From Cornus controversa (taxonomy: Eukaryota > Streptophyta > Magnoliopsida > Cornales > Cornaceae), in assembly GCA_026545225.1 (NCBI GenBank), contig CM048853.1, positions 44,780,755 to 44,844,754 on the forward strand: a stretch of 64,000 nt of DNA, written 5' to 3'. A program made the position numbers and the translations under genes. Shown piece after piece: positions 1 through 10,742 of this stretch. The notes beneath the pieces were generated by a model. The model saw only the letters and a list, made by a program, of their open reading frames with translations. It had not been told where the DNA came from and searched no databases. How positions within the stretch are numbered: the stretch's first letter is position 1; each line of letters begins with the position of its first letter.

Positions 1-1243
1 GAGAAGAAACATCTCATTCGAACTCATCTCCCCACCCAGAAGATAGAGGTGTTTCATTTGTCATGGTACATGTAGGCGGATTGAACCTCACCCAGTATGC
101 TTTCATTCCGCTACAAGATTTGATCCAACCAGCATTTACGGGCTTCTGTCCCCACACTTTTCCTTCCTCTAGTATTTTGATTTCTCGAGTCTTTCGTTCC
201 ATCTGGATTGTAGATGATTTTGTTCTTGTTCCTCATTTTGCAGTTTCAGACTCTTACGTTGGTGCTTGTCGATGACATGTTGGGAATGAATTACTTGAGC
301 TGTCATTTGTATATTTCTAGCCACTGATTCCTGTGAGATCTTTTTTGAACCACCCCCTTCTTGAGCATTCTTCTTTGGCCTCCAAGTAAGCACAATTTTT
401 TGATCCTTTCCATTGGAAGTTGTTTGAGGATAACTTAAAGAATTACCTTCATAATGCTTCTTTGATGCAAATTTTTGCAATTTGTCACTTTTGTTATGCC
501 TTGATTTTTTTTGTTTCTTTTTTGAGACCTCTTTCTTATTTTGAGATTTTAGAAAATGTGTAGTTCTTTTTAAAGGACATGCATGAATCTTGTTACCTTG
601 CCAAAAGTATTTCATATGAGAGAGTTAAGAATGAACTTTGTATGGAAGGTTTGCCCCCTGTCTATCCAGTCTTCTACTAAGGTTTTCTTGACTCAATGCG
701 CTATGTAACTACGAACCTTCAGATGAAGTCACCGAAACATCATGTGTTTCTTGATACAATTTTTTAGAGACAATGCTTGTGACATAAGACGTATCTATTT
801 CATTGTCCGAGTTAATAAGTATTTTGTCTTCCTCTTTGGACTAAACCCCTTCATCTTTAGGACAGTCGTCAAACATATTGGAAAAGGCAAAAACCTTTGC
901 ACCACTACTTGTTATGCTAAGCTCCATATCATGGGCACGAGTAACCAGTTCTTCAAATGTACGAGGCCTGATTCCTTGTAGAATGTAGAGCAGCTCCCAG
1001 TGCATGCCTTGCATACACATTTTGACTGTTAAGACTTCAGAAAGACGATCTTTGCAATCAAGACTTAGCGCTCTCCAGCGGTTGATATAGTTGACCACAT
1101 ACTCGTCCCTCATTTGTTTAGTGTTAGTGAGTTCTAGCATGCTTACTATTCTACGAGTACTGTAGAAACGGTTGAGAAACTCTTACTCTATTTGCTTCCA
1201 ACAGTCAATACTCCCAACTTTGAGGTCTGCGTAACAATCAAAT
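1..1243 (-). pseudogene. decayed Ty3/gypsy-type gag relic
   Basis: Between 1243 and about 841 the minus strand reads as plant retrotransposon Gag: 'FLNRFYSTRR', 'YINRWRALSLDCKDR' and 'FEELVTRAHDMELS' occur in order, as in Gag proteins of plant Gypsy elements. An in-frame TAG lies just before 'EFLNRFYS', so the copy is dead. From about 615 to 169 another open stretch is rich in Lys, Gln and Ser. It may be the C-terminal gag or linker region, but I cannot confirm that. The element runs off the left edge, so its LTRs and pol are not seen. Family assignment rests on motif resemblance; the relic state is certain. Confidence 0.7.
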
Positions 1244-1440
1244 GTGAGAGAAAGAATAAAAAGATGGTGTGTTAGGGATGAAGTGTGAGAGAAAGAATAA
1301 ATATAATTAGAAAAGTTATAAAAATAAGAATTATAATTTTATTCTTTTACCAAGGTTACAGAATGAAAGTAGTTTTGGATGTCTTAATTAATGTGTTTGA
1401 ATGTGTTATAATAGTTTTGAATGTTTTGGGTGTTATAATA

Positions 1441-1490
1441 AAATTTTAATTTATTTTTAATCAACGTGCATCGCACATGATTTAAACTAG
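1441..1490 (+). mobile_element. Helitron-like 3' terminus (relic)
   Basis: The stretch ends in an imperfect GC-containing hairpin followed by TTTAAACTAG and then a T. This is the same terminus as the complete Helitron ending at 20228, with substitutions in the hairpin. No matching 5' TC end was found to the left, so only the 3' end can be supported. Confidence 0.5.
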
Positions 1491-1550
1491 TATATATATA
1501 TGAGTACTTTATATATATATATACTTACACACATTATTATTATATATATA

Positions 1551-2140
1551 GGACAATTATAATTTCACATTTTCGTCATAGAAATCTTCAAATTTGGTCA
1601 CAATAGCATTGACAAGTTAGTGTGGCTAATGATAAGGAAGTATTTGCTACAAACGTCTAAATTAAAGGAGGGTAAGTATAATATTCCAAAATATAGGAGT
1701 GGTGAATGTAATAAATCAATCTAGAGGGAAAATAAGTGTAAATGGCATAAGGGTAATTTTACATTTTCTATTAACAACCGCTAAAATATGTTAGTGAGAT
1801 AGGATAAATGTAATATGTCAAATTAGAGATGAGGTAACTGTAATAAAGCCAATCTAGATGGAAGGTAAGTGTAATTTGCCCAAAGTGAAATAGGTTAGAA
1901 GGGTACAAAAGTAATTTCAGTTTTTGTTATGACATCAGCCAATGGGAAAGTCTTTCAAAAGATTTTTAGCAAGGACAAAAACAAACTTTCACAAATTCTG
2001 TTACATAAAATAACGTGGTTAAGTTTGACGGGAGAGGTCAAGTAATATTGCAAAAAGTCTCAGTTAAGAAATAATATAACAAACTTTAGGGGAGGACAGA
2101 GATATTCACCCTTAATACTATTAAGGATGGCAATGGAGCG
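1551..2140. repeat. left arm of duplicated unit, copy A
   Basis: AT-rich non-coding spacer containing repeated short phrases such as 'ggtaagtgtaat'. It aligns by eye along its whole length with 30593-31165 and marks the left end of the large duplicated unit. A GC-richer strip at about 2140-2220 ('ggatggcaa', 'cggggtgggg') also recurs at 31170-31290. No gene is visible. Confidence 0.7.
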
Positions 2141-2399
2141 GGGGTATCCTTCTCATTCCCGTCCCCATTTAGAAAAGCTCTCACATTCCTGCCTCACCCC
2201 ATTTAATAAACGGGGTGGGGTGGGTTGGTTTTTTTATTTTTTTTAAAAACTTTTTTTAGGAGATTACTTTTGTAATTGTACTATTTTATAGTATTTGAAC
2301 TCTTATGTGATAAGGTCTTTGGTAATTTACATGTGCACCACTAATAAGATTTGAATTAGTAAAAATTATATATATATAGTTATATAAGGATAATTTTGA

Positions 2400-2402
<3 letters not shown>

Positions 2403-2451
<49 letters not shown>
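2403..2451. repeat. (TA)n microsatellite
   Basis: About 24 TA units in a row. The paralogous position in copy C (31409-31430) has a shorter run, so the tract has changed length since the duplication. Confidence 0.95.
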
Positions 2452-2452
<1 letters not shown>

Positions 2453-2487
2453 AGTAATATAATAAATATAAAATATAAACAAAACAT

Positions 2488-2862
2488 GGTGGAATCTGCA
2501 TTGGAAGCAAGGAAGACATAGCATGGAGAAACCTCAATAGGTTGACCAGCCCTTTTCATTGGCACCTGAGACCCAAAATTTGCACATTCCTCTTCGCTGA
2601 TGGAGGCTGGGATCAACGGCGTCCAGATCAGGCTTGGGGCAACGCAATTGACACATATTCCTTTGCTTACGAGCTGCAGTGCAAGTCCTCTAGTGAATGC
2701 CGCAACAGCACCTTTGGTGGCTGTATAGTCTAGCAACTCTGCATTCCCCTTGTATGCATTCACTGTAGTGGTGTTGATGATGGAGCTTCCTTGCTTGATG
2801 TGCTTCAAAGCATGCCTAACATCACCATTAATGTCATCATCATCGACCTCATTACTTGTACA
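2488..2862 (-). pseudogene. short-chain dehydrogenase fragment, copy A
   Basis: The minus strand encodes the C-terminal half of a classical SDR. It reads 'SSIINTTTVNAYKGN', then 'LDYTATKGAV' with the catalytic Tyr-x-x-x-Lys, 'VAPSLIWTPLIP' and 'RAGQPIEV'. The combination resembles plant proteins annotated as glucose/ribitol dehydrogenase or NADPH-dependent aldehyde reductase. The N-terminal NAD(P)-binding Rossmann part is missing, and the (TA)n tract and spacer interrupt the C-terminus. A start and a complete frame are both lacking, so this is a gene scrap. A second copy lies at 31757-32205. Confidence 0.8.
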
Positions 2863-3195
2863 AAGCAGTAGTGAGAAAAACCAAAATTTTCCTTTTTACC
2901 TTCCTTCTCCGAGAATTCATAATGTTTGCTTAAAGCTCGTTGGAGGGCTGATTGAGGATCCCATCTCTTGCTATTAAAATGCCAACCAAACTCTGGTATT
3001 CCTCTGCTCTGGGATTAGATTTACATAATTGAGATAGCTAATACCAAACTTGATTCCATGATACAGGGGAGAGGCTTTGAATATCCAGACGAAATGAGCT
3101 CAACTTCCAGATAGTTTGAGAAGAAGGGCAAGTGAATAAATTCCTCTGTAAAACCACATACCCTAAAACGAATTTGATTTTCTTCTCGGTCAACA
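2863..3195 (-). pseudogene. LINE ORF2 C-terminal fragment, copy A
   Basis: Minus-strand scrap of the region between the zinc-binding part of a non-LTR reverse transcriptase and its RNase H. It is recognised through its longer paralogue at 32220-32587. Relative to that copy, about 60 bases are deleted near 2980, which removes the 'IVWKIWKCRN' segment. It lies between the SDR fragment and the small LTR relic. Confidence 0.6.
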
Positions 3196-3338
3196 TGTTA
3201 GATTATATATCTTTTCTTAAACATTTGACAAGGATTTCTTGTCTCATTCAAAATTATGTGTATGTAAATAAGCCTTTATTTATTGTTCATAATTAAAAAA
3301 TCAATTCAAAATACAATTCTCTTTCTTTATTTCTAACG
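3196..3338 (+). mobile_element. small LTR relic (TRIM-type), copy A
   Basis: Begins TGTTAGATTATATATC and ends 'ctttatttctaac'. This matches the ends of the TRIM LTRs at 42630-42830 and 43339-43560, including the central 'aagattatgt' and 'aataag' portions. Homologues sit at the same place in copies C and D. It is probably a solo or truncated LTR that predates the duplications. Confidence 0.6.
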
Positions 3339-3568
3339 GATATCTTTCTAGCACGGTTTGAATTCCTAAACATGGCTGCAGCCAATGTGACCTGGATTTT
3401 TATCTTTCACCTGACTCAAATTAAAAATCAACCTGTAAGCACTCTTCATAGTGTGGTTGGTTAATATGATGTTGGGGTTAAAGATGTTTATTCAGTATTG
3501 GAATCTACATTTTAATCTTTCTTTCCTAATTTTTTTAAACTACTGATGTATTTACTTTCATTTATTGG

Positions 3569-3794
3569 GTACAAACCTGCAAAGTTGGTTATCACCTCTG
3601 TGCTCCCATTGGGCTCTGGCTTGGGTTCATCTGCTACATTTTGCATCTCACTCTCAGCTGCCCTGCTAGCTTTGTCAGATTTCGTAAATCTTGATTTCAG
3701 CCATCAAGTCTGGTTAATACAAATGGGCTTTTGAAGGTGAAAAAAAATCCATGGGAAGTCTTCTGGCATAGACAACACACAGTAAGCACATATG
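3569..3794 (+). pseudogene. MVK: mevalonate kinase exon fragment, copy A
   Basis: One exon of a GHMP-family mevalonate kinase. It contains the glycine-rich ATP-binding motif in 'LPLGSGLGSSATFC', followed by 'SAALLALSDFVNLD'. The downstream 'GKSSGIDNT' portion is out of frame because about 30 bases ('GESDLELVN' in copy D) are deleted near 3718. The 3' splice acceptor expected before 'YKPAK' is TGG instead of CAG, while a donor GTATGT follows the exon. Intron flanks show that the scrap came from genomic DNA and not from a processed cDNA. Mevalonate kinase phosphorylates mevalonate in cytosolic isoprenoid synthesis; this piece cannot do so. Confidence 0.85.
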
Positions 3795-5075
3795 GTATGT
3801 GATCTTGCATAGCAATTGCCAAGTGCAGCTAAATTTATGGTAGTTAATTGCAAAGAACTTCCCTTTCTATTAGAAAATTTCAGTAAGTAAATCTACAAAA
3901 TTCCACGAGACGCAAAATTTCAACTATACCAATGCAAGAGGGCTTCTGAATTTAGATATATATCAAGTAATGAAGTTTTGTTGGAATCGGACAATCAAAG
4001 TGACAATTTTCAATTATAAGAGAAGATGATTACAGAAAACAAATATATGATAATATTCTAAAAAATATAATTATTGAAATTATAAATAATTTCAAATCAA
4101 GACTTAGAGGCACGTAATCGTTTCTCAAAGATAGTTGAAATCTCTCCTAAGTGCAATCGAAATATTAAATGGTAGTACTATCTCTGAGATTCAACACAGT
4201 GACACCCTATATTGAGCATATAAGTTAGAAACGTCAGCAGAATGAAATTCCTAAAATTTTCTAAACTTAACTTCACTCACTATACATTGAATTTGTCTCA
4301 TATTATGAATTTTGTTAATGAATAGTGTATGGGCTCACCCTAGGCACCCTTTCATAGGCTCCATATTTATGATCTTTATTTATGGTTGATTAAATAATGT
4401 ATCGAATCAAGCAACACAATAGTCATGAATTACAAATCATTTACGAGTGATTAAATATAAATATAATGATGGAAGTCCAAAAGACAAATTATAAATGATA
4501 GGGAATGTCAAGAGACCGGAGTTACAAACAATGGAATAGTCTCCTTATTAATAGATGATTAATTAATATATTTAATCATTAATCAATCAATTATAATCAT
4601 TTAATTTTGTCATCGAACAAGGGAGATAAAAATCACAAGAAAATTTAAAATATATATAATTTTAAAATACGGTCCAACAATCTCTTCATAATTTCTTATG
4701 CTCGCGTCTACTTGGTCTTAGTTATATAGGATTTTCAACCATTCAGTAACTAAACAGTAAATACCTTTGGTAAAGGAAAATTCAATTAATGTCAACTCTG
4801 AGCTCATATTGTTCTGTTCAAAAATAATGTTCGCCAAGTTTCTCTTCAATAGTTCTTCCCAATAAAATATATCACATATATTCTAAAAGGATGTGTTTCA
4901 TCTCGTTTCTCAAAAGGGCAGATATGGATACTGCCGAAACTGATGTGTTGAAAGAGTAACTCAAATGTGAGCTTCTAAAATTGTTTACCAATTAAGTGCC
5001 ACAAAACGACTTTGACAGAGAAAGCGCCTTCCTAAATAATTAAAAAATTGCATACATTATTTTGTTTTGATAGCA
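3795..5075. other. spacer between MVK scrap and TNL-1
   Basis: AT-rich DNA without a credible gene. It starts with MVK intron sequence and continues as spacer shared with 33212-35400 and 57510-58950. The copies share phrases such as 'aattaatatatttaatcatt' and 'cacatatattctaaa'. The copy C version is longer by roughly 0.9 kb, mainly an extra block at 34150-34800. Confidence 0.6.
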
Positions 5076-7465
5076 TTATTTTCTAGTAAATATACCAATC
5101 TCATAAAGAAATTCATAATTGGTAACCGATGATGACACATTCACATCATAATTCTTTTCGGGTGATGACGGAGTCACAATAGTGATTGAGGGATCAGAGG
5201 CATCATATGAGTCAGGATCCTTGTCATCGTCCTCGTAAACCAGACTAACTCCACACTTGTTCACCCGCCAACGACAGCCTATTGTTATTTCTATCACCAC
5301 TTCATCTCCGCCGTCAAGCTGAAAAGGGTAATCATCATTCAACCGGTCAGATTTAAGGCACCGGCTTGGTAGGTAGGAGATGCACATCTGATCTTCAGAA
5401 CATGAACTTGAAGCAGGATAGAAATCAACTCTCGGATGAATTTGTAATGACCTAAGCTTCTTGGTCATATGAACAAACTGATAGAGAATAGATAACCTGT
5501 CTTCTTCTTCAATGAAGCGCCTAGAAAAAACCACACACAGAATGAGCCCTTGTATTACCCGACCCACGAGCTGGGGCAACCGAAAAGGTAAAAGGTGTGC
5601 CTCACTCCGGTAAATGCACAACCTCAGATCCTCACTCTGGTAACTGCACCACTTCGGAACCTCACTCCCCGGAAGAAAAATACTAAACTCACCTTGTTCA
5701 GCCAGTCCCTGCAGCTCACGTAAGTGTAGTGATCAGCCCAAACAATCTTAGCTATGCGATCGAAATGCTTCTTTTTGCTAGCTCAATTTTTGAAATCAAA
5801 ATCGGACATTTTTCATAGGCAAATCTTGGTCCATTCCAAAGAAAAAACACGCAATATCTAGGAATAAACTCTTTTGTTTATCATCAAGTGAATCGAAGCT
5901 CAACAAAAGTTTTTGTTGAACATCATTATGTGGAATCTTTTTCAACTTCATCAATTCACTTCTCCATTCAGGTACTGTTTTGTCCGATAAAAAGGAACCT
6001 AAAATTTCAAGAACTAAAGGAAGACCCATAGCATAACTCACTACTTCCGAGAGAGGATTCCATAGCCTTCCACAGGATGGTCTCTCCTAAAGGCATGCCA
6101 ACTGAAAAGTTGAAGAGATTCCAAGTTATTCAACTCCTTAGACTTATACACCGCATCCACTCGAAGAGAAGATAATGAAGCCAAATCTCTGGTTGTTACT
6201 ATGATGTTACTTCCAGGACATAATAAATCCCGATTTATGGCTAATGCTCTCAATTGGCAGATGTTATCCACGTCATCAAGAACAAGAACCCTTCGACACC
6301 ATGCTCGTCGTTTTATCACCTCAATTCCATGATCCTCGCTTCTTATTCTCTGATTACTATCCATTAGGAGATCACAAAGAAGCTTTTCCTGTAATTCAAC
6401 AAGGCCGTTCAGTTGCAATGAAGTTTGTCAAACATTTGCAAGAAAGCTACTGCTTTCAAAGTCCATCGCTTTAGCAACTGTAGTCTTGCCTATTCCACCA
6501 ATCCCCCAAATGGCAACAATCCTAACCTCACTATTTGCTCGCCCCAACTTTAGAAACTCACTTAGTCGTTCAACACGACGTTGTATTCCAACTGGGTATT
6601 CCGCAACATTTAAACAAGTAGGATTTAATTTATTTGCAACTTCTCCAACAACAGTCTGAATAAAAGTTGACTCACACCTGCCAATAATTTTTTTTCAATC
6701 TTCCGGTTTAGGAGAAAAAGAATTTAAAAAAAAAACGAATGTTCAAAAAAGGAAAAGAAAAGAAAGTGAAACTAAGCAATTTTTACATTTAGAGAGGTGA
6801 AAGATCAAAAATGTGTTTGAAACTACCAATCAACTTTTGAATTTGGAATTGAAAGAAATTTAGTTCAAAGTTATAACTAAATTTCTTTCAAGTAAGAACT
6901 AAATTTTCTTTCAACTCCAAATTCAAGGCACATATTTGACAATTCCAAATACAACGTAAGTGAAACTGGATGCTTTGAATTAAAGATATAGCATTAAGTA
7001 CCCGTTGGCAACATTTTGCATGACGTAGCCTGACAATTTGCCAGCCTGAGCTAGAGCCAACCTCCATTTCTCCACCAATTCCAAGTCAAACCGCTTTCTG
7101 TGACAGGCAAATGCTTTTGCATAGCAACCCCTTTGTGACCGGACATCGGAGGGTTGGACATCATAGAAGATGGGAATAACAATCTGATTGAATGTCTTCT
7201 TGCAATACATGATCTTCACAAGCTCGTCAAGGCACCATTTTGAGGACGCATAATTTTCAGAGAATACAATAACCGACACCCTTGATTCCTCGATTGCTTT
7301 CAGCAATCCGGGACCAATCTCGTTTCCTCTTTTGAGTTTAGTGTCATCTCTGAATGTGTAAAAACCATGCCTTTCCAAAGCAGCCAACAAGTGACGGGTA
7401 AATTTCTTGCGAGTATCAACACCGCTGAAAGACATAAACTCATCATAAACACAGGAAGCTGCCAT
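5076..7465 (-). pseudogene. TNL-1: broken TIR-NBS-(LRR lost)-C-terminal resistance gene
   Basis: Exon 1 (7465-7002) encodes an undamaged TIR domain with the catalytic-type Glu in 'WCLDELVKI'. Exon 2 starts at 6677 and keeps the P-loop GIGGIGKTT. It then has a 24-base in-frame deletion near 6467, a TGA stop at 6428-6430, and a one-base loss near 6047. Around 5816 the NBS sequence joins directly to intron 4 sequence. The end of the NBS, exon 3 and the whole LRR exon (about 1.6 kb by comparison with TNL-3) are therefore gone. The last exon (5714-5076), including 'FLPGSEVPKWCSYQ', is open to its TAA. A TIR-only product from exon 1 is conceivable; a receptor is not. It sits in unit copy A, orthologous in layout to TNL-3 and closest in sequence to TNL-4 in the NBS. 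Confidence 0.9.
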
Positions 7466-7534
7466 TTTGAAAGCTCTAACTGTTTGATCAAATGGAAGGA
7501 AAGGTTTGTGCGTGAGAGGAGCAGGTGAGGGCAT
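7466..7534 (-). other. upstream ORF fused in frame to TIR exon of TNL-1
   Basis: TNL-3 and TNL-4 have a 19-codon upstream ORF that ends in TGA before the receptor ATG. Here the corresponding codon is AGA, so the frame runs from ATG at 7534 straight into the TIR, adding 23 residues. The ATG at 7465 remains the start shared by all copies and is preferred. Confidence 0.6.
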
Positions 7535-8240
7535 AACCTCGACTTACATATATCAGAAAATGAATTATTTTTCTTTTAACATTTTTGAACTAGTCCTATA
7601 AAAAAATATATATAAGTATGACAAACTGAGAAAGAATCGTAATTCCTGCCCCTTGCATAGTGTCTTGCACTCACCTTCTCTTGAATTTCTTTTTGAAATT
7701 ACAGGCAAAGAGAAAAGTTGAGGCTCGACTCTTCTTTAATAACAAAAGCTACTACAATATCAATATGAGCTGATGGGACCCTCAGACATGTGATTATGTG
7801 AGTCAAGTTGGTCCGTATTGGACTACCTGCCCCTTGCCCATTTTTTTCCTTGTCAAATATGGAGTGGGGACTCGAACATGAGCACGTTCATTTGGAGAGC
7901 TGCGCCCTCTACAAATTTGACTACTAAGCCATACCCAACTCAATGAATAGGTGAGTAGTAAGAGTTTGTTTGTCGTGTCCAACGCATGAATACGAGTCCA
8001 ATGATTGAAGACCAGCACTCTTGTTTCATTTTAGTATAGTACATCTTAGTATATTTTAATTTTCCAATCTCACGAAGAAATGAATGGTCCCTTGCCAGCC
8101 TCATCGTCTTCTCTGTTAAAAGGCAGGAAAAGTGTAATGAATGAGTGGTTATTAAGCACTCATGGGTTAATGAATCAAAGAATAATCTTAGTATTTTATC
8201 AAAATTTACGGAACAGCTGTTTGATTGTGTTGGGAATAGA
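7535..8240. repeat. TNL upstream flank, copy A
   Basis: Non-coding flank recurring upstream of the TNL loci at 15030-15400, 39230-40090, 42173-42624 and 62823-63200. Shared phrases include 'attcctgccccttgc', 'ctcaccttctcttga' and 'acaatatcaatatgag'. The conserved TTGACT near the TATA-like tract of the other copies is TCGACT here (7540-7545), consistent with decay of a dead gene. Confidence 0.75.
7840..7945 (-). mobile_element. tRNA-derived SINE relic
   Basis: On the minus strand an A-box-like 'TGGCTTAGTAG' (7921-7931) is followed by a B box GTTCGAGTC (7869-7877), at about tRNA spacing. Folding into a complete tRNA is not supported. The same element at the paralogous site (39640-39735) keeps better boxes. 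Confidence 0.5.
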
Positions 8241-8540
8241 AACAATTAAGAGAAAATAATTACACAAAAAAAAAAAAAAATCACACACACACACGATTTG
8301 TATGGTTTGACAATTTTTACTTGTGTCCACAAAACCCACTATAAATCTTACCATCAACAATGTGTTTACAATGGGAAGCTCACGCAAAACCTCACAAGAT
8401 CGGCTCTCTCCCAAAAATATCAACCTTAGCTCCAAAGATATATAAACTAATTTTGAAAAAAAAAAAAATTCTTGGAATAACATAAACCGAACTTATGATT
8501 TAGGCTTCACAATCTCAAGAGGTTAAGAGTTGAAAATAAC
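8241..8540. other. insertion in flank, copy A only
   Basis: About 300 bases with an A15 run, a (CA)n run and 'tttgacaatttttacttgtgtccac'-type sequence, absent from the paralogous flank near 40090. It looks like part of an LTR retroelement, but no ends or coding motifs could be defined. Confidence 0.3.
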
Positions 8541-8639
8541 AATAAACCCAATTGTAGGTGATCAAAATCTATGTTTGTAGCTTATTAGCAATAGCACTCA
8601 TTAAACAGGTTCTCTCCTTCTGTGTTTGTAGTTTATTAA

Positions 8640-8790
8640 CAATAGCACTGGTTAGGTTCTCCCTTGCACAAAAGCAAATCTCTCCAGTCATTTTTTCCCT
8701 GTGGTAAACATGGGGAGGGGGACTCAAACATGGGTGCTCTGGCAACTTGGCCACTCCATGATGCCCATATCTCTCAAGTCTCAACATATT
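8640..8790 (-). mobile_element. tRNA-derived SINE relic
   Basis: On the minus strand there is an A box TGGCCAAGTTGC (8742-8753) and a B box GTTTGAGTC (8721-8729). A T-rich tract follows on the + strand before 'ccctgtggtaaacatg'. The paralogue at 40440-40580 has a perfect-looking A box. Confidence 0.55.
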
Positions 8791-9042
8791 AATGTTGGAA
8801 ATATTTTAGTAATAATATAATTAAATTATATTAATGGTATTTTAATAGAGCAATGCTACACATCATGAAACTATTTCATGAATTTTTATCATGAATGATT
8901 TAGCAATTAAATGGTGAGTTAGTATTGGTGGGATTCCTCCCATACAAGGAGTCTCAATAATATTATTACCTGCCACGTCATTTATGATAACAATTCATGA
9001 AATAATTTTATGAAGATTAGCATTTCCCATTTTAATATTAGT

Positions 9043-9362
9043 CAGGGCAGGCCCTGGGCCTAGGCGGCCCAAGCGGTCGCTTTGGGCCCCCAATTTTAGG
9101 GGGCCCCAAATTTTAGACTGGGTATGTTATACTAGTATATAAATTGGGCCTATAATAACATATTTCATTGGGTTTTTATAATTTTAATCCAAAACACTTA
9201 ATTTATACACTTTAAATTTAGGCCCATAATAACATATTTCATTGAGCTTTTATAATTTTAATCCAAAACATTTAATTTATATACTTTAAATTTGGGCCCA
9301 TAGTAATATATTTCATTGGGCTTATAATTTTAAACCCAAAACACTTGCCCATATACTTTAAA

Positions 9363-9430
<68 letters not shown>

Positions 9431-9827
9431 GCGGCTGTCACTGCCCACAACTTTATTTATACTTTAAACTTATATATATCATATACTGTTATGGAGTCGA
9501 TGAGGTAATTATATATATATAATATAAGTTATATAACTAGCAAACCTCTCTCTATCTCTTTGCTCAATTACGATTACAGAAGTAACAGAAGTTTCATAAG
9601 TTCGTAACTTTCATCTATAGTGGTTCATGATTGATAGAATTTGCACAGATTACAGTATTACACACATCTCTCCCTCTCTCTTGATTGGAGCACTATAATT
9701 GATAATTTTGCCGCTCAAAATGCAAGACGATCACATTTACTTTGATATGCTCGTGTAAAACTTTTTGTATAAAGGGCCCCTCTGCTTAGGGCCCCTCAAA
9801 AATTTGAGAATCCCAGGACCGGCCCTG
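9043..9827. mobile_element. non-autonomous hAT element 1 (785 bp)
   Basis: Terminal inverted repeats run CAGGGCAGGCCCTGGG at the left and the complement of CAGGGCCGGTCCTGGG at the right. The 8-bp target duplication ATATTAGT lies at 9035-9042 and 9828-9835. The paralogous unit has the empty site ATATTAGT once, at 40631-40638. The 8-bp duplication fits the hAT superfamily. There is no transposase frame; the interior holds a C/CT/TA microsatellite and G-rich 'gggcccc' subterminal repeats. It is related to the element at 44351-45185. Confidence 0.9.
9363..9431. repeat. (C)n(CT)n(TA)n compound microsatellite
   Basis: A C9 run, then about 18 CT units, then about 12 TA units, inside hAT element 1. 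Confidence 0.95.
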
Positions 9828-9949
9828 ATATTAGTAGTTAAAATATATTTATGGTGGTTATTATTTCTACCATAATTTACATATTCATTATACCTTAACG
9901 TTACATATTTTCTCACTATATATATATGGAGCATCCACTTAGTTGAAGG

Positions 9950-10497
9950 TAAGGGTGCACAAAAAATTGTCCAAACTGAAAAATGGACCAGATCGGATTG
10001 GAAAAAAATGTTTGATTTTTTACAGTCGATCGTTCGGTCACGGTTTTAAAACTTCAATCCGTAATTTTCGATTCAATTACTGTTTCGTGTCCATCGAAAC
10101 TGGACCAAATCTAACCGAACCGTTTAGTTATATATATATAAATTTATAAGTAACCAAAACTGGACCAAACTGAACTGTTTCGTGTCCATCAAAGTAACCC
10201 GCCAATAACCTTATATAGTAAAATATATTTTTTTGCCTTTTGATAGAAGGCTAGTAGTTATTTTTATGACAGTAGGCTAGTAGCAGTTTTTTAAAATACC
10301 TAACCAATTATTTTTTTGCCATTTTGTACAAAAAAAACTGATAATAAAACAGTGGTTAGAATCGAATTGAACCGAACCGTTTCATCACGATTTAGTTTTA
10401 TACTTTAAACAGTCTGATTCGATTTCATGGTTTAATAAAATGGATCCGTACGGTTAATTTGAGATATTTTGGAACCAAACCGACCGTGTGCACCTTA
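9950..10497. mobile_element. hAT-like MITE, copy A (548 bp)
   Basis: Ends TAAGGGTGCAC and the complement of TAAGGTGCACAC, flanked by the 8-bp duplication GTTGAAGG at 9942-9949 and 10498-10505. Internally it repeats 'gaaccg'/'cggtt' motifs. It occupies the same target in copy C (40751-41252), so it was there before the unit duplicated. Confidence 0.8.
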
Positions 10498-10742
10498 GTT
10501 GAAGGTTTTTGTGATATAACCTTATAAAGAGATATACTCCCCCACCATATTATTGTCTCTACATCTTTACATTCTTTATATACATGTATATGTGTTGTAC
10601 TAATTTATGTGTTTATAGGCAATGAGACACGTATAGACTTAGACTCAGTTTTTCTGTGTTCGTGCACATAAAGGAGACGTCGCTACGAGCTAATTGGCTG
10701 AGTTGTATCTTGGAGCTGACTAGTTCACCTATACTTGCACAT

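Noticed and set aside
2286-2537. Open frame of 83 codons with a long Tyr-Ile run
   Set aside because: It is a translation of the (TA)n tract; no protein feature.
6244-6474. + strand frame opposite the NBS of TNL-1, with equivalents at 28088, 38043 and 61633
   Set aside because: Antisense shadows of the conserved NBS codons; they differ in length and ends among copies.
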